Made by a program: the position numbers and the translations under genes
Part shown: in pieces, positions 31,354-42,412 of the stretch
How the letters are laid out: every line of letters begins with the position of its first letter
Position numbering within the stretch: position 1 is the first letter of the stretch
Origin: an uncultured Eubacteriales bacterium
GTDB lineage: Bacteria; Bacillota; Clostridia; Lachnospirales; CAG-274
Reading direction: 5' to 3'
Assembly: GCA_949738935.1 (NCBI GenBank)
Contig: CATJCJ010000341.1
Span: 16,445 to 80,444, forward strand
Length of the DNA stretch: 64,000 nucleotides
Notes under the pieces: generated by a model
Databases searched by the model: none
Told to the model about the DNA's origin: nothing
What the model saw: the letters and a program-made list of their open reading frames with translations, nothing else

Positions 31354-32153
31354 CTGTTTTCCAAAATATAGTATAAATTTTTTTTCAAGCCATCAAATTG
31401 CTGGCTTAAACTACAATCAATATTTCCAAAAGGCGTCTCAATAACACAATCACCTTTGTCAAAGGAAAAATCCTTAACAATCTCAATATTTGTATTACTG
31501 TCAACAAGATTAAGAAAATCCTCTTTATTTTGGGTTACAATATCATAATCAGACTCAGCGACTCTGATAAACACATCTCCCGAAATAGTTGTTTGAGATA
31601 ATCCCTGCCTCACAATATTTAAAATAACACTTTTATCCAAATCCAAAGTTTTTGAGATTAACTTACTCACAGTATTTATAACAACCTCAACAACTTCTTC
31701 CTCAATACTTTCAAGCATTTCTTGTTTTTCTCTCAAAGCGTCCTCAAGAACCTGATTAGCCTGAACTTTCAAGTCCTCGGCAGAGCGAACACCCTCGTCA
31801 TATCCCTCAGCACGGGCATTTTCAAAAATCTCGTTTTTTTGAAATTCCGCCTCGCTCAAGGCGTCATTAATAATATTTTCAGCTTCAGTTTTAGCGTTAT
31901 CTATAATTTCATCAGCTTTAATATTAGCGTTTTCAATAGTTTCCTCATAAGTAAGAGAAGAATCTTTTTTAAAATCATTATTTAAATCATCAGTCAATGA
32001 AATCTCATCAAAATTCTCAAAAGAAATCTCATGATTAACCGTGTGAATATTTTCAGCTTCATTATTGTTTTTAGCCTTAAAAGCAGGAACCTCAATATTA
32101 ATTTTATTATCGCTGTCAACCTGTATAAAACTAGCTTTTAAAATCTTAGACAA
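31350..32153 (-). CDS. fliH: Flagellar assembly protein FliH
   Basis: Long Glu/Ala coiled coil and C-terminal FliH/HrpE-type domain; between fliG and fliI. Confidence 0.85.
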   Translation of the reverse strand: MSKILKASFIQVDSDNKINIEVPAFKAKNNNEAENIHTVNHEISFENFDEISLTDDLNNDFKKDSSLTYEETIENANIKADEIIDNAKTEAENIINDALSEAEFQKNEIFENARAEGYDEGVRSAEDLKVQANQVLEDALREKQEMLESIEEEVVEVVINTVSKLISKTLDLDKSVILNIVRQGLSQTTISGDVFIRVAESDYDIVTQNKEDFLNLVDSNTNIEIVKDFSFDKGDCVIETPFGNIDCSLSQQFDGLKKNLYYILENR

Positions 32154-33168
32154 TTATCTCATCGCCTCCGCCTCTAGCAATAATAATCTCACCAGTTTCC
32201 TGAAGTCTTCTGATTATATTAACAATTTTCTGCTGAGCCTCCTCAACATCAGATTTACGAACAGGCCCCATAATCTCCATATCCTCTTTAATCATAGCCG
32301 CGAGACGTTTTGAAAGGTTCTGGAATATAATCTCCTGAACTTCCTCACTTGAACCCTTAAGAGCGATAGCAAGTTCTTTCTGGTCAATATCCTGTCGGAG
32401 AACAGTTTGAATAGAACGATTATCCATAGTAAGGATATCCTCAAATACAAACATTTTCTTCTTGATTTCCTCAGAAAGCTCAAGATAATCCGTTTCAAGA
32501 TTTTCCATAATATTTTTCTCAGTAGCTCTGTCAACAGAGTTAAGAATCTCAACGATAGCGTCAACACCGCCAACATCGGCATAATCTGTAGTCATAAGTG
32601 ATGAGAGTTTCTTTTCCAAAGCAGACTCAACCTCTTTAATAACATCCGGGCTTGTTCTGTCCATCATAGCGATTCTTCTGGCAACGTCAGCTTGTTTATC
32701 AGCGTTAAGAGAAGAAATTATCTGAGCCGCCTGAGCCGGTTTCAAATATGATAAAACAAGAGCGATAGTCTGCGGATGCTCGTTTTGAATAAAGTTAATG
32801 ACCTGACTGACATCATCCTTACGAATAAAGTCAAAAGGACGAACCTGCAAAGAAACGGTCAATTTATTAATAATCTCAAAAGCCTTGTCTTCCCCAAGAG
32901 CTTTTTCAAGAATTTGTTTAGCGTAAGAAATACCGCCTTCCGTAATATATTGCTGAGCTATACATATTTGATAAAACTCCTCAAGAACTTTTTCCTTAAT
33001 ATCAGGGAGAACCGTAGCGACATTCGCGATTTCCAAAGTAAGGGTCTCAATTTCTTCATCTTTTAGATACTTAAAAATATCAGAAGCTTTTTCAGGTCCC
33101 AACGTAATCAAAAGCATAGCGGCCTTTTCTTTTCCCGTATATTCCTCATAAGGTATAGTAGCGGCCAT
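32146..33168 (-). CDS. fliG: Flagellar motor switch protein FliG
   Basis: GKEKAAMLLITLGPEKASDIFKYLKDEEIE; EHPQTIALVLSYLKPAQAAQIISSL. Confidence 0.97.
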   Translation of the reverse strand: MAATIPYEEYTGKEKAAMLLITLGPEKASDIFKYLKDEEIETLTLEIANVATVLPDIKEKVLEEFYQICIAQQYITEGGISYAKQILEKALGEDKAFEIINKLTVSLQVRPFDFIRKDDVSQVINFIQNEHPQTIALVLSYLKPAQAAQIISSLNADKQADVARRIAMMDRTSPDVIKEVESALEKKLSSLMTTDYADVGGVDAIVEILNSVDRATEKNIMENLETDYLELSEEIKKKMFVFEDILTMDNRSIQTVLRQDIDQKELAIALKGSSEEVQEIIFQNLSKRLAAMIKEDMEIMGPVRKSDVEEAQQKIVNIIRRLQETGEIIIARGGGDEIIV

Positions 33169-33173
33169 TCACA

Positions 33174-34784
33174 TCACTCCCATTCATCACTAAGCCAGTT
33201 TCTAAGAAGCTGAGCGACAGCTTCCGGTTTTTCACCGACAAATTTCTCAATTTGTTTTTTATACTCAGACTCAACGCTTGTGTCAATTTCAGCGAGCATA
33301 TCCTCTTTTTCATCCTCAAGTTGAGTACTTACAAGCAAATCCTCAACAGAGAGCTCAGGCTCAACTTCCTCAACCTCATCGGGACGGGTTTTCTTAATAA
33401 GTCCAAACGCGAGAAGAATAAGCAAAATAGCCAATATAACAAGCATAACAATCTGTTCAACAGCGATAGATTCCTCAACCATATCGACAAAAACAGGTTT
33501 TTCATAGCCAATAACAGTCAAATTCTCAATACCTGTACCAACCCTAAGAGAATTAACCACATCTTGGTCAATATCCATTTTAACCTCAGCGGAATTTTGT
33601 TCTTTAAAATCTTCCCATGTATTGTTCTCATCAATTTGACCTGTTCTTATAAGGTCAGCCTCATTATATTCCCTGTTTTTATAAACATAAACAGCGATAG
33701 AAGACTCATCAGGAACAACCTCGCCGCCGTCAATGTCAACAACAAGCTCATCTTTATTATATAAATAATCGTTTGTTCTTTTAGATGCCGAATAGGTAGA
33801 GTTTCCATCTTCCCCCATAGCGTAATTGGGAGGATTCTCATCATTAGTATCAGTACCCGGAGCGTCAGCCGGCGTACCGTTTACAACGTCTTCCTCTTCC
33901 TCGGTAGTCCTGTTCGGAACTCCAATTGTAGCGTCGTTAATCGGAGGAGTATAAGTTGTTGTTTTTTGTTGTTTTTTATCCCAATCCATTTTAAGATTTG
34001 AGATTATATTAACCTCATTGTATAATTGGGATAAAGCGCTTCTTATCTTAAGTTCAATTTCTTTTTTCTTCTGTTGTTCAATTTCTTCTTTAGAGGAATA
34101 GCCTCCCGCGTTTGTAACAGCGCCAGAGTAAAGACTATTGGCGTTTTGGTCAACAATCTCAATATTCTCCATTTTAAGTCCGTCAACACTCATAGCGACA
34201 AGTCTGGCGATAGAGACAGCCTGTTCTTTAGACAATTCCTTGCTTGTATAAAGAGTAATTCCCGCGCTTGCCTCTTTTTTATCGCTTTCAAAAAAGACGT
34301 CATCATTCGGGAGAACAAGTTTAACTTTTGCGGATTCAACACCATCAACAGTTTTAATTTGATTTTCAATATCATTCTCATAAGCTCTTAAATATATCTC
34401 ATTTTTATCTGATTCCGATAATCCCATATTATTAGCGTTAAGAGCGTCGTCAAATGTAAAACCAGTATCGGTAATATTTTGTTCAGCGATATGTACCTTA
34501 GCTCTGTTGACATCTTCTTGTTTAACCTCAATAGCGGTGCCATTTTTCGTTATTTGATTATCAATTCCCGCCTCATCAAAAGCGTTTTGAATTTTACCAA
34601 TAGTTTGAATATCAGTATTAGACTCAAAAACAACCCAGTTTGGTCTTGTTGTAAAATATATGGTTAATCCAAGAGCGACAAGAAGACAAACCATAACGGC
34701 GATAAATTTAACTTTTGTACTTGTCTCAGCGTCATTCCACTTTTCTGTCAGTTGGGTCTTATATTTCTGAATTTTCTCTTGCAA
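33174..34784 (-). CDS. fliF: Flagellar MS-ring protein FliF
   Basis: 536 aa, N- and C-terminal TMs, YscJ/FliF domain (VDGVESAKVKLVLPNDDVFF). Confidence 0.96.
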   Translation of the reverse strand: MQEKIQKYKTQLTEKWNDAETSTKVKFIAVMVCLLVALGLTIYFTTRPNWVVFESNTDIQTIGKIQNAFDEAGIDNQITKNGTAIEVKQEDVNRAKVHIAEQNITDTGFTFDDALNANNMGLSESDKNEIYLRAYENDIENQIKTVDGVESAKVKLVLPNDDVFFESDKKEASAGITLYTSKELSKEQAVSIARLVAMSVDGLKMENIEIVDQNANSLYSGAVTNAGGYSSKEEIEQQKKKEIELKIRSALSQLYNEVNIISNLKMDWDKKQQKTTTYTPPINDATIGVPNRTTEEEEDVVNGTPADAPGTDTNDENPPNYAMGEDGNSTYSASKRTNDYLYNKDELVVDIDGGEVVPDESSIAVYVYKNREYNEADLIRTGQIDENNTWEDFKEQNSAEVKMDIDQDVVNSLRVGTGIENLTVIGYEKPVFVDMVEESIAVEQIVMLVILAILLILLAFGLIKKTRPDEVEEVEPELSVEDLLVSTQLEDEKEDMLAEIDTSVESEYKKQIEKFVGEKPEAVAQLLRNWLSDEWE

Positions 34785-34827
34785 TTATTTCACCTCTTTT
34801 ATGCGTATACTAAAACAAAAAATATCG

Positions 34828-35142
34828 TTAAATTTGCATACGCATAATTTCTTGATACGCATTTAAAACCTTATTGGTAACCTGTGTAGTAAACTGAAGT
34901 GACGAGGTAGCTCTGCTCTGCGCCATATTAAGAGCGATTATATCATCTGTCTTTCCCGTAACATAATCTATCTGTGCCTGTTCAGCGTCAAGCTGATAAA
35001 TATTTGTCTCGTTATATAAACCCATAGCTGCGTCAAAAAAAGTCTCAAAGCCATAATCCCCGCTTTTTTGTATAGGGCTGCCGCCGTTAAAATTATCAAG
35101 CGTAAGCTTTTGAACCTGAAATAAATCTGTATCTGTTCTCAT
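34828..35142 (-). CDS. fliE: Flagellar hook-basal body protein FliE
   Basis: IALNMAQSRATSSLQFTTQVTNKVLNAYQEIMRMQI C-terminus. Confidence 0.93.
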   Translation of the reverse strand: MRTDTDLFQVQKLTLDNFNGGSPIQKSGDYGFETFFDAAMGLYNETNIYQLDAEQAQIDYVTGKTDDIIALNMAQSRATSSLQFTTQVTNKVLNAYQEIMRMQI

Positions 35143-35170
35143 ATTTTCACTCCTCCGTTTTTAACAATTT

Positions 35171-35611
35171 TTACTTACCAATTTCAAGTGTTTTTGCAAT
35201 CATGGATTTTGTTGTATTAATAGCGGTAATATTAGCCTCATAAGAACGACTCGCGGAAATCATATTAACCATTTCCTCAACAATATTTACATTAGAATTT
35301 GTAACATAACCGTCTTCATCAGCGTCAGGATGGGTCGGGTCATAAAACCGACTTCCGGGGGTCTCATCATCAACAATATTAGTAACGCGAACTCCCTGTC
35401 CAACGTCAGAATCCATAGCTTTGCCCAAATAGCGAGCAAAAGAAGACTTAGAGCCTATTTCCTGAAATAAAACAATTTTTCTTTTATAAGGCTCGCCATC
35501 TTCCGTCCTCGTTGTATCAACATTGGCCATATTCTGACTGATAACATCCATTCTGAGTCTTTGAGCGGTAAGTGCGGAAGCGCTTGTATCCAAAGAACCA
35601 AAAAACGACAT
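35171..35611 (-). CDS. flgC: Flagellar rod protein FlgC
   Basis: SASALTAQRLRMDVISQNMANVDTTRTEDGEPYKRK; SRSYEANITAINTTKSM. Confidence 0.96.
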   Translation of the reverse strand: MSFFGSLDTSASALTAQRLRMDVISQNMANVDTTRTEDGEPYKRKIVLFQEIGSKSSFARYLGKAMDSDVGQGVRVTNIVDDETPGSRFYDPTHPDADEDGYVTNSNVNIVEEMVNMISASRSYEANITAINTTKSMIAKTLEIGK

Positions 35612-35632
35612 AAAAATTCCTTCTCTCTAAAA

Positions 35633-36013
35633 TTATTTAAGATTGTTTAAAACCGAGTTAAGTCTTTCATTATTGTTAATAGCGGAATTCGCGATAACGT
35701 CATACATCGCGGAATTTTTATAAAACTTAACCATTTCAGACTCAATATCAACATTATTTTGATCAATTCTCACATTATAGCCATAATGCTGACTCTTAAC
35801 CGCCGGCAAAACAGAACTCATATCAAGTTTTCCCTCAATTTTTGAAGATTCAATAGCGTTATCAAGAATACTTTGAAACTCAACCTCGCTGCTTTTAAAA
35901 TTAGGTGTGTCAGCATTAGCCATATTATTGAGAATAACTTGATTTTTAAACTCTGAAGCCTGCAAAGCGGACTCTAAAACAGTGTTTTGAGTAAACATTT
36001 TATCAAAAATCAT
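35633..36013 (-). CDS. flgB: Flagellar rod protein FlgB
   Basis: KNQVILNNMANADTPNFKSSEVEFQ. Confidence 0.95.
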   Translation of the reverse strand: MIFDKMFTQNTVLESALQASEFKNQVILNNMANADTPNFKSSEVEFQSILDNAIESSKIEGKLDMSSVLPAVKSQHYGYNVRIDQNNVDIESEMVKFYKNSAMYDVIANSAINNNERLNSVLNNLK

Positions 36014-36033
36014 AAAAACACTCCTTTAATACG

Positions 36034-36062
36034 ATTATACCAAAATAAAAATGTAAAGTAAA
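36034..36062 (-). promoter_or_regulatory. Candidate sigmaA-type promoter of the flagellar operon
   Basis: Minus strand TTTACT (36057-36062) - 17 nt - TATAAT (36034-36039) just upstream of flgB. Confidence 0.55.
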
Positions 36063-36160
36063 TAGATTTTTGCAAATAACATCTTTTTTTTACTTCCTGT
36101 TTGTTCCACGCCAATAAAGCTTTATAAAAAACTCAGACTAAATCCATATTCACACATATT

Positions 36161-37441
36161 TTAAGAATTAATATTCTCTCGCTTAACTCCTATATCTCGT
36201 CTAAAGTGCATTTTCTCAAACTCAACCATACCAACACCCTCATAAGCGATTTTAATAGCCTCATCAAGATTTTCGCCAATACCCGTAACGCCTATAACGC
36301 GACCGCCGTTTGTAATAAACTTACCGTCTTTAAGCGCCGTACCGGCGTGATACACATAAATATCATCTCTTTGAGCACACTTTTCAAGCCCGTCAATAAC
36401 AAATCCCTTTTGATAACTTTCGGGATATCCGCCTGACGCTAAAATAACGCAAGCGGCGGCGTTATCTTTCCACTTAATATCAATTTTATCCAAAGTACCG
36501 TCAACACAGGCCTCAAAAATCTCAAACAAATCACTCTCAAGCCTTGGCAGAACAACCTGGGTCTCAGGGTCGCCAAATCTGGCGTTATACTCAATAACTT
36601 TAGGTCCGTCTTTTGTAATCATAAGACCAAAATAAATAATTCCCTTAAATTCCCTGCCCTCTTTTTTCAGTGCACGGGCGGTAGGTTTAAATATTTTTTC
36701 CATACACGCATCAGCGATTTCAGGAGTATATATTCTGCTTGGGGAAAAAGTTCCCATACCTCCGGTATTAAGACCTTTATCATTATCAAAAGCTCTTTTG
36801 TGGTCTTGAGCCGAAACCATTGGAACAACGGTATTACCGTCGCAAAATGACAAGACAGAAACCTCGGGACCCGTCAAAAACTCCTCAATAACGACTTTAC
36901 TACCTGACTTTCCAAATTTTTTATCAATCATAAGCTGTTTAAGAGCGGCTTCAGCCTCCTCAATACTTTCACAAATAAGCACACCTTTTCCGAGAGCGAG
37001 ACCGTCCGCCTTTACAACTATGGGCAAGGCACTCTTTTTTATGTAAGAACAGGCATCATTAAAATCATCAAAGGTCTCATACTTTGCCGTCGGAATATCA
37101 TATTTTTTCATAAGTTCCTTAGAAAAAGCCTTGCTTCCCTCAATAATAGCCGCATTTTTTCTTGGTCCGAAAATTCTAAGCCCTCGCTTTTCAAACTCAT
37201 CAACAATACCCATAACAAGAGGGTCGTCCATACCAACAACAGTAAAATCAATTTTCCGACTCTCAGCGAAATCCGCCAAAGCCAAAATATCAGTGGCTTT
37301 AATATCAACACATTCAGCGTCACAAGAAATACCGGCGTTTCCGGGAGCGCAGTAAATCTCATCAACTTTTTCTGACTCTTTAAGTTTAATAATAATAGCG
37401 TGTTCTCTTCCTCCGCCTCCAACAACCAAAACCCTCATCAT
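36161..37441 (-). CDS. purD: Phosphoribosylamine-glycine ligase
   Basis: RVLVVGGGGREHAII; GLALGKGVLI; NARFGDPETQVVLPRL. Confidence 0.97.
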   Translation of the reverse strand: MMRVLVVGGGGREHAIIIKLKESEKVDEIYCAPGNAGISCDAECVDIKATDILALADFAESRKIDFTVVGMDDPLVMGIVDEFEKRGLRIFGPRKNAAIIEGSKAFSKELMKKYDIPTAKYETFDDFNDACSYIKKSALPIVVKADGLALGKGVLICESIEEAEAALKQLMIDKKFGKSGSKVVIEEFLTGPEVSVLSFCDGNTVVPMVSAQDHKRAFDNDKGLNTGGMGTFSPSRIYTPEIADACMEKIFKPTARALKKEGREFKGIIYFGLMITKDGPKVIEYNARFGDPETQVVLPRLESDLFEIFEACVDGTLDKIDIKWKDNAAACVILASGGYPESYQKGFVIDGLEKCAQRDDIYVYHAGTALKDGKFITNGGRVIGVTGIGENLDEAIKIAYEGVGMVEFEKMHFRRDIGVKRENINS

Positions 37442-38061
37442 TCAACTCTCCTAACAATATTATTCTCAACAATAAGTTTTCCCTCAGCGAACAGTCTGAC
37501 CGCTTCAGGAAAGATAACCCATTCGGCTTGCTCCATAACTCTTTTTTGAAGAATTTCCGGAGTATCCCCCTCTTCAACCTCAACAGCCTTTTGAGCAATA
37601 ATAGGCCCCGTGTCAGCGCCGGAATCAACAAAATGAACTGTAGCTCCGGTAACCTTAACGCCTTTTTCCAAAGCCGCCTCATGAACTTTCAAACCATAAA
37701 ACCCTTGTCCGCAAAATGATGGTATAAGCGAGGGATGTATATTAATAATTTTATTTTTAAATGCATCCGTAAATTTTGATGTCAAAATAACCATAAACCC
37801 GGCGAAAACAATAAGACCAACGTCTCTTGACTTAAAATGCTCAATCAAAGCGTCCTCATACTCATCAACAGATGAAAACTGTTTTTTAGAAATCCAAGCT
37901 GTCTCAATATTATTCTTTTTAGCCCGCTCAAGAGCGTAAGCGTCTTTTCTGTTACTTACGACAGTAACAATCTTTCCGTCAATATCGCCGGAATCAACAG
38001 CGTCCATAATAGCCTGCAAATTAGTTCCCCCGCCGGAAACAAGAGCTCCTATCTTAAGCAT
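37438..38061 (-). CDS. purN: Phosphoribosylglycinamide formyltransferase
   Basis: [55 protein letters not shown]. Confidence 0.97.
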   Translation of the reverse strand: MLKIGALVSGGGTNLQAIMDAVDSGDIDGKIVTVVSNRKDAYALERAKKNNIETAWISKKQFSSVDEYEDALIEHFKSRDVGLIVFAGFMVILTSKFTDAFKNKIINIHPSLIPSFCGQGFYGLKVHEAALEKGVKVTGATVHFVDSGADTGPIIAQKAVEVEEGDTPEILQKRVMEQAEWVIFPEAVRLFAEGKLIVENNIVRRVE

Positions 38062-39074
38062 ATGTCAATTCCATCTCCTTTAACGGTTTTGCCGATTACG
38101 TAAGCTTTCTCACCTTGTTTTTCAAGAATATCAATAGTTTTTTCCGCGTCTTCCCTGCTAACAGCCAAAACCATTCCAATCCCCATATTAAAGGTATTAT
38201 ACATAGAAATCCTCTCAATATCACCTTTCTCCCCCAAAAGCTCAAAAACAGGCAAGACAGGCCAAGACCCCTCCTCAATAACCGCTTTTATCCCATCAGG
38301 AAGCATTCTTGGGATATTCTCAATAAATCCTCCCCCTGTAATATGGCTTATACCTTTAACTTTAACATTTTTAACAAGTTCCAAAACAGCCTTAACATAA
38401 ATTTTTGTTGGAATAAGCAAAGTCTCTCCCAAAGTAGAGCCAAGCTCATCAAAATATTGTTTTAGATTTTCCTCTGAAATGTCAAAAACCTTTCTCACAA
38501 GAGAATAACCGTTTGAATGAATACCACTTGAGGCTATTCCTATAAGTACATCATCCTCATTGATATCGTTTCCATCAATAATATTAGCCTTATCAAGAAG
38601 ACCAACAGTAAACCCCGCCAAATCATACTCGTCAACAGGATAAAACCCCGGCATCTCAGCGGTTTCCCCGCCAATAAGAGAAGCCCCGGCCTGTTTACAT
38701 CCCTCAGAGACGCCTTTAACAATAAGGGCTATTTTTTCAGGAAAGTTTTTACCGCAAGCGATATAATCCAAAAAAAACAAAGGTTCGGCACCGCTGCAAA
38801 TAATATCGTTCACACACATAGCGACAACATCAATACCAACCGTATCGTGTTTATCCATCATAAAAGCAAGTTTAAGTTTTGTCCCAACACCATCTGTTCC
38901 CGAAACCAAAACCGGCTCTTTCATATCTTTAGCCTTAGCGATAGAAAAAAGCCCGCCAAAACCTCCCAAGTCCGTCAAAACCTCATTTCTAAAAGTACTT
39001 TTAACATAATTTTTCATAAGCTCAACAGACTTGTACCCGGCCTCAACATCAACGCCCGCCGATTTATAATCCAT
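38049..39074 (-). CDS. purM: Phosphoribosylformylglycinamidine cyclo-ligase
   Basis: [47 protein letters not shown]. Confidence 0.97.
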   Translation of the reverse strand: MDYKSAGVDVEAGYKSVELMKNYVKSTFRNEVLTDLGGFGGLFSIAKAKDMKEPVLVSGTDGVGTKLKLAFMMDKHDTVGIDVVAMCVNDIICSGAEPLFFLDYIACGKNFPEKIALIVKGVSEGCKQAGASLIGGETAEMPGFYPVDEYDLAGFTVGLLDKANIIDGNDINEDDVLIGIASSGIHSNGYSLVRKVFDISEENLKQYFDELGSTLGETLLIPTKIYVKAVLELVKNVKVKGISHITGGGFIENIPRMLPDGIKAVIEEGSWPVLPVFELLGEKGDIERISMYNTFNMGIGMVLAVSREDAEKTIDILEKQGEKAYVIGKTVKGDGIDICLR

Positions 39075-39308
39075 TTAAAAAACCTCCCTAATCAGAATTT
39101 AATCACAAAACAATATACAAAAATTTAATTCACCAAAGAATATTTATTTCACCAATTCAATAACAAACACATATATATTTTTAACACAATCAACAAAAAA
39201 AGTCAATACTATTATAGTATATTCACAAAAAATTATATAGAAATTTTTAAAAAACACAAAAAAACAAATAAAACTTGTTAAAGTCACACAATTTTTCACA
39301 AAACAACG

Positions 39309-39339
39309 TTAGACAGGCTTTTTTTAGATTTTAGACAGA
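39309..39339. repeat. Short repeat (K), inverted copy at 45462-45492
   Basis: ttagacaggctttttttagattttagacaga; reverse complement differs from the 45462 copy mainly by one base in the A/T run. Confidence 0.6.
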
Positions 39340-39350
39340 TTCTTACATAA

Positions 39351-39405
39351 TTTAAGGCGATGTCGACAAACCAATAAAACTCAAATTTGTCGATATCGCC
39401 TTAAA
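39351..39405 (-). terminator. Strong hairpin after ahcY
   Basis: 20-nt arms TTTAAGGCGATGTCGACAAA / TTTGTCGATATCGCCTTAAA, 19/20 paired, 5 nt after the CDS end at 39411. Confidence 0.55.
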
Positions 39406-39410
39406 CAATC

Positions 39411-40658
39411 CTATACTTCCCAACTATTCAAATAATTTTCCTGAGCGTCTGTCAGCTCATCAATCTGAAGATTCCAGAATTTAAGTTTTCTTTTTGAAAC
39501 CTCTTTATCGACCTCTTCCGGAACATAAATAATATTCTCATCAAAAGAGCCCTTATTTTTAACAAGATATAAAGCGCTGAGAGCTTGGATAGCGAAACTC
39601 ATATCCATAATCTCAGCAGGGTGCCCGTCTCCGGCGGCAAGATTAACTAATCTGCCCTCACCTATAACATAAAGCCAGTTACCGTTTGAGAGCTTGTATC
39701 CCATAATATTATTTCTGGCGAGTTTTTCCTCAACAGCCATTTCTTTAAGTCCCTTAACATCAACTTCCACATCAAAATGACCGGCATTGCACAAAACAGC
39801 CCCATCTTTCATAACTTTAAAAGAATTCTCAGTAATAACGTCTCGGCAGCCCGTAACAGTAACAAAAAAATCACCAATCTTAGCGGCCTCTTCCATTCTC
39901 ATAACTTTAAACCCGTCCATAACAGCTTCCATAGCCTTAATCGGGTCAATCTCAGTAATAATAACAGAAGCTCCGAGACCTTTAGCTCTCATAGCGACGC
40001 CCTTTCCGCACCAGCCATATCCCGCCACAACAACATTTTTTCCGGCGACAATCAAATTTGTCGTCCTGTTAATTCCGTCCCAAACAGACTGACCTGTTCC
40101 ATATCTGTTGTCAAACAAATATTTGCATTTAGCGTTATTAACCAAAACCATAGGAAATTTAAGCTTCTTTTCTCTGTTCATCGCGATAAGACGAATAATA
40201 CCTGTTGTAGTCTCTTCACAACCGCCAATCACATCGGCGATTTTTTCAGGATATTTATTGTGAATTAAATTAACCAAATCCCCGCCGTCATCAATAATAA
40301 TATTAGGACCCGCCTCAATAACTTTGGAGGTATGTCTCTCATATTCCTCTTTTGTAGCCCCATGCCAAGCGAAAACATTAAGACCGTCATGAACCAGAGC
40401 GGCGGCCACGTCATCCTGTGTTGACAAAGGATTACTTCCTGTTATATACATTTCAGCCCCTCCGGCGGCCAAAACTTTACACAGATAAGCGGTTTTAGCC
40501 TCAAGATGAATGGAAAGAGCGATTTTAAGCCCCTTAAAAGGCTTATCGGCCTCAAACTCTTTCTCAATACTTCTAAGTAAATCCATATTTTGTTTTACCC
40601 AATCAATTTTTCTTTTACCGCTCTCCCAAAGACTCAAATCACAAATCTCACTTTTCAA
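39411..40658 (-). CDS. ahcY: Adenosylhomocysteinase
   Basis: KIALSIHLEAKTAYLCKVLAAGGAEMYITGSNPLSTQDDVAAAL; GYGWCGKGVAMRAKGLGA. Confidence 0.95.
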   Translation of the reverse strand: MKSEICDLSLWESGKRKIDWVKQNMDLLRSIEKEFEADKPFKGLKIALSIHLEAKTAYLCKVLAAGGAEMYITGSNPLSTQDDVAAALVHDGLNVFAWHGATKEEYERHTSKVIEAGPNIIIDDGGDLVNLIHNKYPEKIADVIGGCEETTTGIIRLIAMNREKKLKFPMVLVNNAKCKYLFDNRYGTGQSVWDGINRTTNLIVAGKNVVVAGYGWCGKGVAMRAKGLGASVIITEIDPIKAMEAVMDGFKVMRMEEAAKIGDFFVTVTGCRDVITENSFKVMKDGAVLCNAGHFDVEVDVKGLKEMAVEEKLARNNIMGYKLSNGNWLYVIGEGRLVNLAAGDGHPAEIMDMSFAIQALSALYLVKNKGSFDENIIYVPEEVDKEVSKRKLKFWNLQIDELTDAQENYLNSWEV

Positions 40659-40677
40659 TGTTAAATCCCTCCAAAAA

Positions 40678-41958
40678 TCATTTTATCTTTTCAGCGATTT
40701 TCTCAACTTTGTCATAAACCTCTTTTTCATCAATATAAGATAATTTTCTGTTTTCCATAACAATATCACCGCCAATAATAACAGTGTCAACCTCTGAACC
40801 GTTAGCCGAATAAGATAAAGCCGCCATAATATTGTTTTTCGGACGCATTTGAGGGCAATTCAAGTCAAGAATAGCAATATCAGCCGCCTTACCGACTTTA
40901 ATCTGTCCGGAATTTATTTTAAGAGCTTTTGCCCCATTAATTGTAGCGGCTTTAAAAACCTCAAAAGCGTTAACAGCCTGAGCGTTTTCATTTAAACCCT
41001 TGTGGATAAGGGCGGTATGGTTCATATCCGAAAAAAGATTTAAACTATTGTTACTGGCGGCGCTGTCTGTCCCCATACAAATATTAATCCCCTTATCAAT
41101 CATTTTGCAAACAGGAGCGAAACCGTTTCCAAGCTTCATATTACTTATAGGGTTTAAAGCGACACTTACATTTTTTTCTTTAAGAATATCAAAATCAATA
41201 TCCTCAAGATGAACACAATGAGCGGCAACGGTACCAGTCTCAAAAAAACCCAAACTGTCAAGATATTGTACAGGAGTCATATTATAATTTTTTTTAGCCT
41301 CAGAAACCTCATACCTTGTCTCAGACAAATGAGTATGAAGAGGAAGATTATATTCTTTGGCTTTATCTATAATAAACTCAATATAATCTGTTCCACAAGT
41401 ATAAATAGCGTGAGGAGCCAGCATAAAAGAAAGCTTCTCTTTATCTTTCCATTCATCAAACTCCTCCAGAGCCTCGTTAATTCTTCTGACAGAACCCTCA
41501 TCATTTCTGTTCTCACCTGAAAGACCCCTTGAGATAACAGCTCTCATACCTGAATCAACGGCCGCTCTGGCGGTCTGATTTTTAAACATATGCATATCAA
41601 GAAAACAAGTTGTGCCTGTTTTAATCATTTCGACACAAGCAAGCAAAGCTCCCCAATAAGCGTCCTCATTTGAAAGCTTATCTTCTCTCGGCATAATATT
41701 TTTAAAAAGCCAATCATCAAAAGACAAATCATCGGCGATATTCCTAAATACCGACATATAAGTATGTGTATGACAATTAATCAACCCTGGAACAGCGAGT
41801 TTATCTTTACCGTCAACAATTTTATCCGCCTTAAACTCACCGTCAAATTTACCAATTCCCTGAATAATACCATCTTTTATAAATATATCTGTTTCTTCTA
41901 TCTCATATTCTCTCTCATCACTGATAACAGCGAGAATATTTTCCAGTTTTATATTCAA
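40678..41958 (-). CDS. mtaD: 5-methylthioadenosine/S-adenosylhomocysteine deaminase-like amidohydrolase
   Basis: PGLINCHTHTYMSVFRNIADDL; HLSETRYEV; MGTDSAASNNSLNLF; TTG start at 41958 has GGGGGG RBS (alternative ATG 41976). Confidence 0.85.
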   Translation of the reverse strand: MNIKLENILAVISDEREYEIEETDIFIKDGIIQGIGKFDGEFKADKIVDGKDKLAVPGLINCHTHTYMSVFRNIADDLSFDDWLFKNIMPREDKLSNEDAYWGALLACVEMIKTGTTCFLDMHMFKNQTARAAVDSGMRAVISRGLSGENRNDEGSVRRINEALEEFDEWKDKEKLSFMLAPHAIYTCGTDYIEFIIDKAKEYNLPLHTHLSETRYEVSEAKKNYNMTPVQYLDSLGFFETGTVAAHCVHLEDIDFDILKEKNVSVALNPISNMKLGNGFAPVCKMIDKGINICMGTDSAASNNSLNLFSDMNHTALIHKGLNENAQAVNAFEVFKAATINGAKALKINSGQIKVGKAADIAILDLNCPQMRPKNNIMAALSYSANGSEVDTVIIGGDIVMENRKLSYIDEKEVYDKVEKIAEKIK

Positions 41959-41992
41959 CCAAAACCCCCCATTCAAAAAATAAATATCTTAA

Positions 41993-42160
41993 ATAGACCC
42001 TGTTTAGTAACCTAAATGACAACGATTGACAAAAGATTTTTTGTCAGTCGAAGCCTGATTTTTGCGGGAATACTCGTAGCGGTATTTCAAAAAATCAGGC
42101 AAAGACAGGCGGAAAAAGATTTGTCAAGCTTTATTATGGAGGTTACTAAACAGGTCTAAT
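41993..42160. repeat. Palindromic intergenic element A
   Basis: Terminal inverted repeats atagaccctgtttagtaacct / aggttactaaacaggtctaat; core hairpin gcctgattttt...aaaaaatcaggc. Confidence 0.8.
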
Positions 42161-42178
42161 ATTAATCATTGTCCTCAA

Positions 42179-42412
42179 TCAAGAAATTATTTTCACAAAT
42201 TTTCCGCCGTTATTTACATAATCGCTGTTCTCACCAATAATTGAGTCCGCGTATCCTGTGGCAAAAATCATAATTTGATTTACCATTTTCTTTTTATAAT
42301 AATCAGGAGGAACTATCTGTATATCTGTCCCCGGAACATATTTCCACCCGTAATTTTCATCTACATCACACAAAATACTGATAATGTATTTTACGCAAGT
42401 TCTATTTTCCAA
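42179..42412 (-). CDS. Hypothetical small ORF between two repeat copies (possible remnant)
   Basis: 77 aa; start appears to be TTG without a clear RBS. Confidence 0.25.
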   Translation of the reverse strand: MENRTCVKYIISILCDVDENYGWKYVPGTDIQIVPPDYYKKKMVNQIMIFATGYADSIIGENSDYVNNGGKFVKIIS

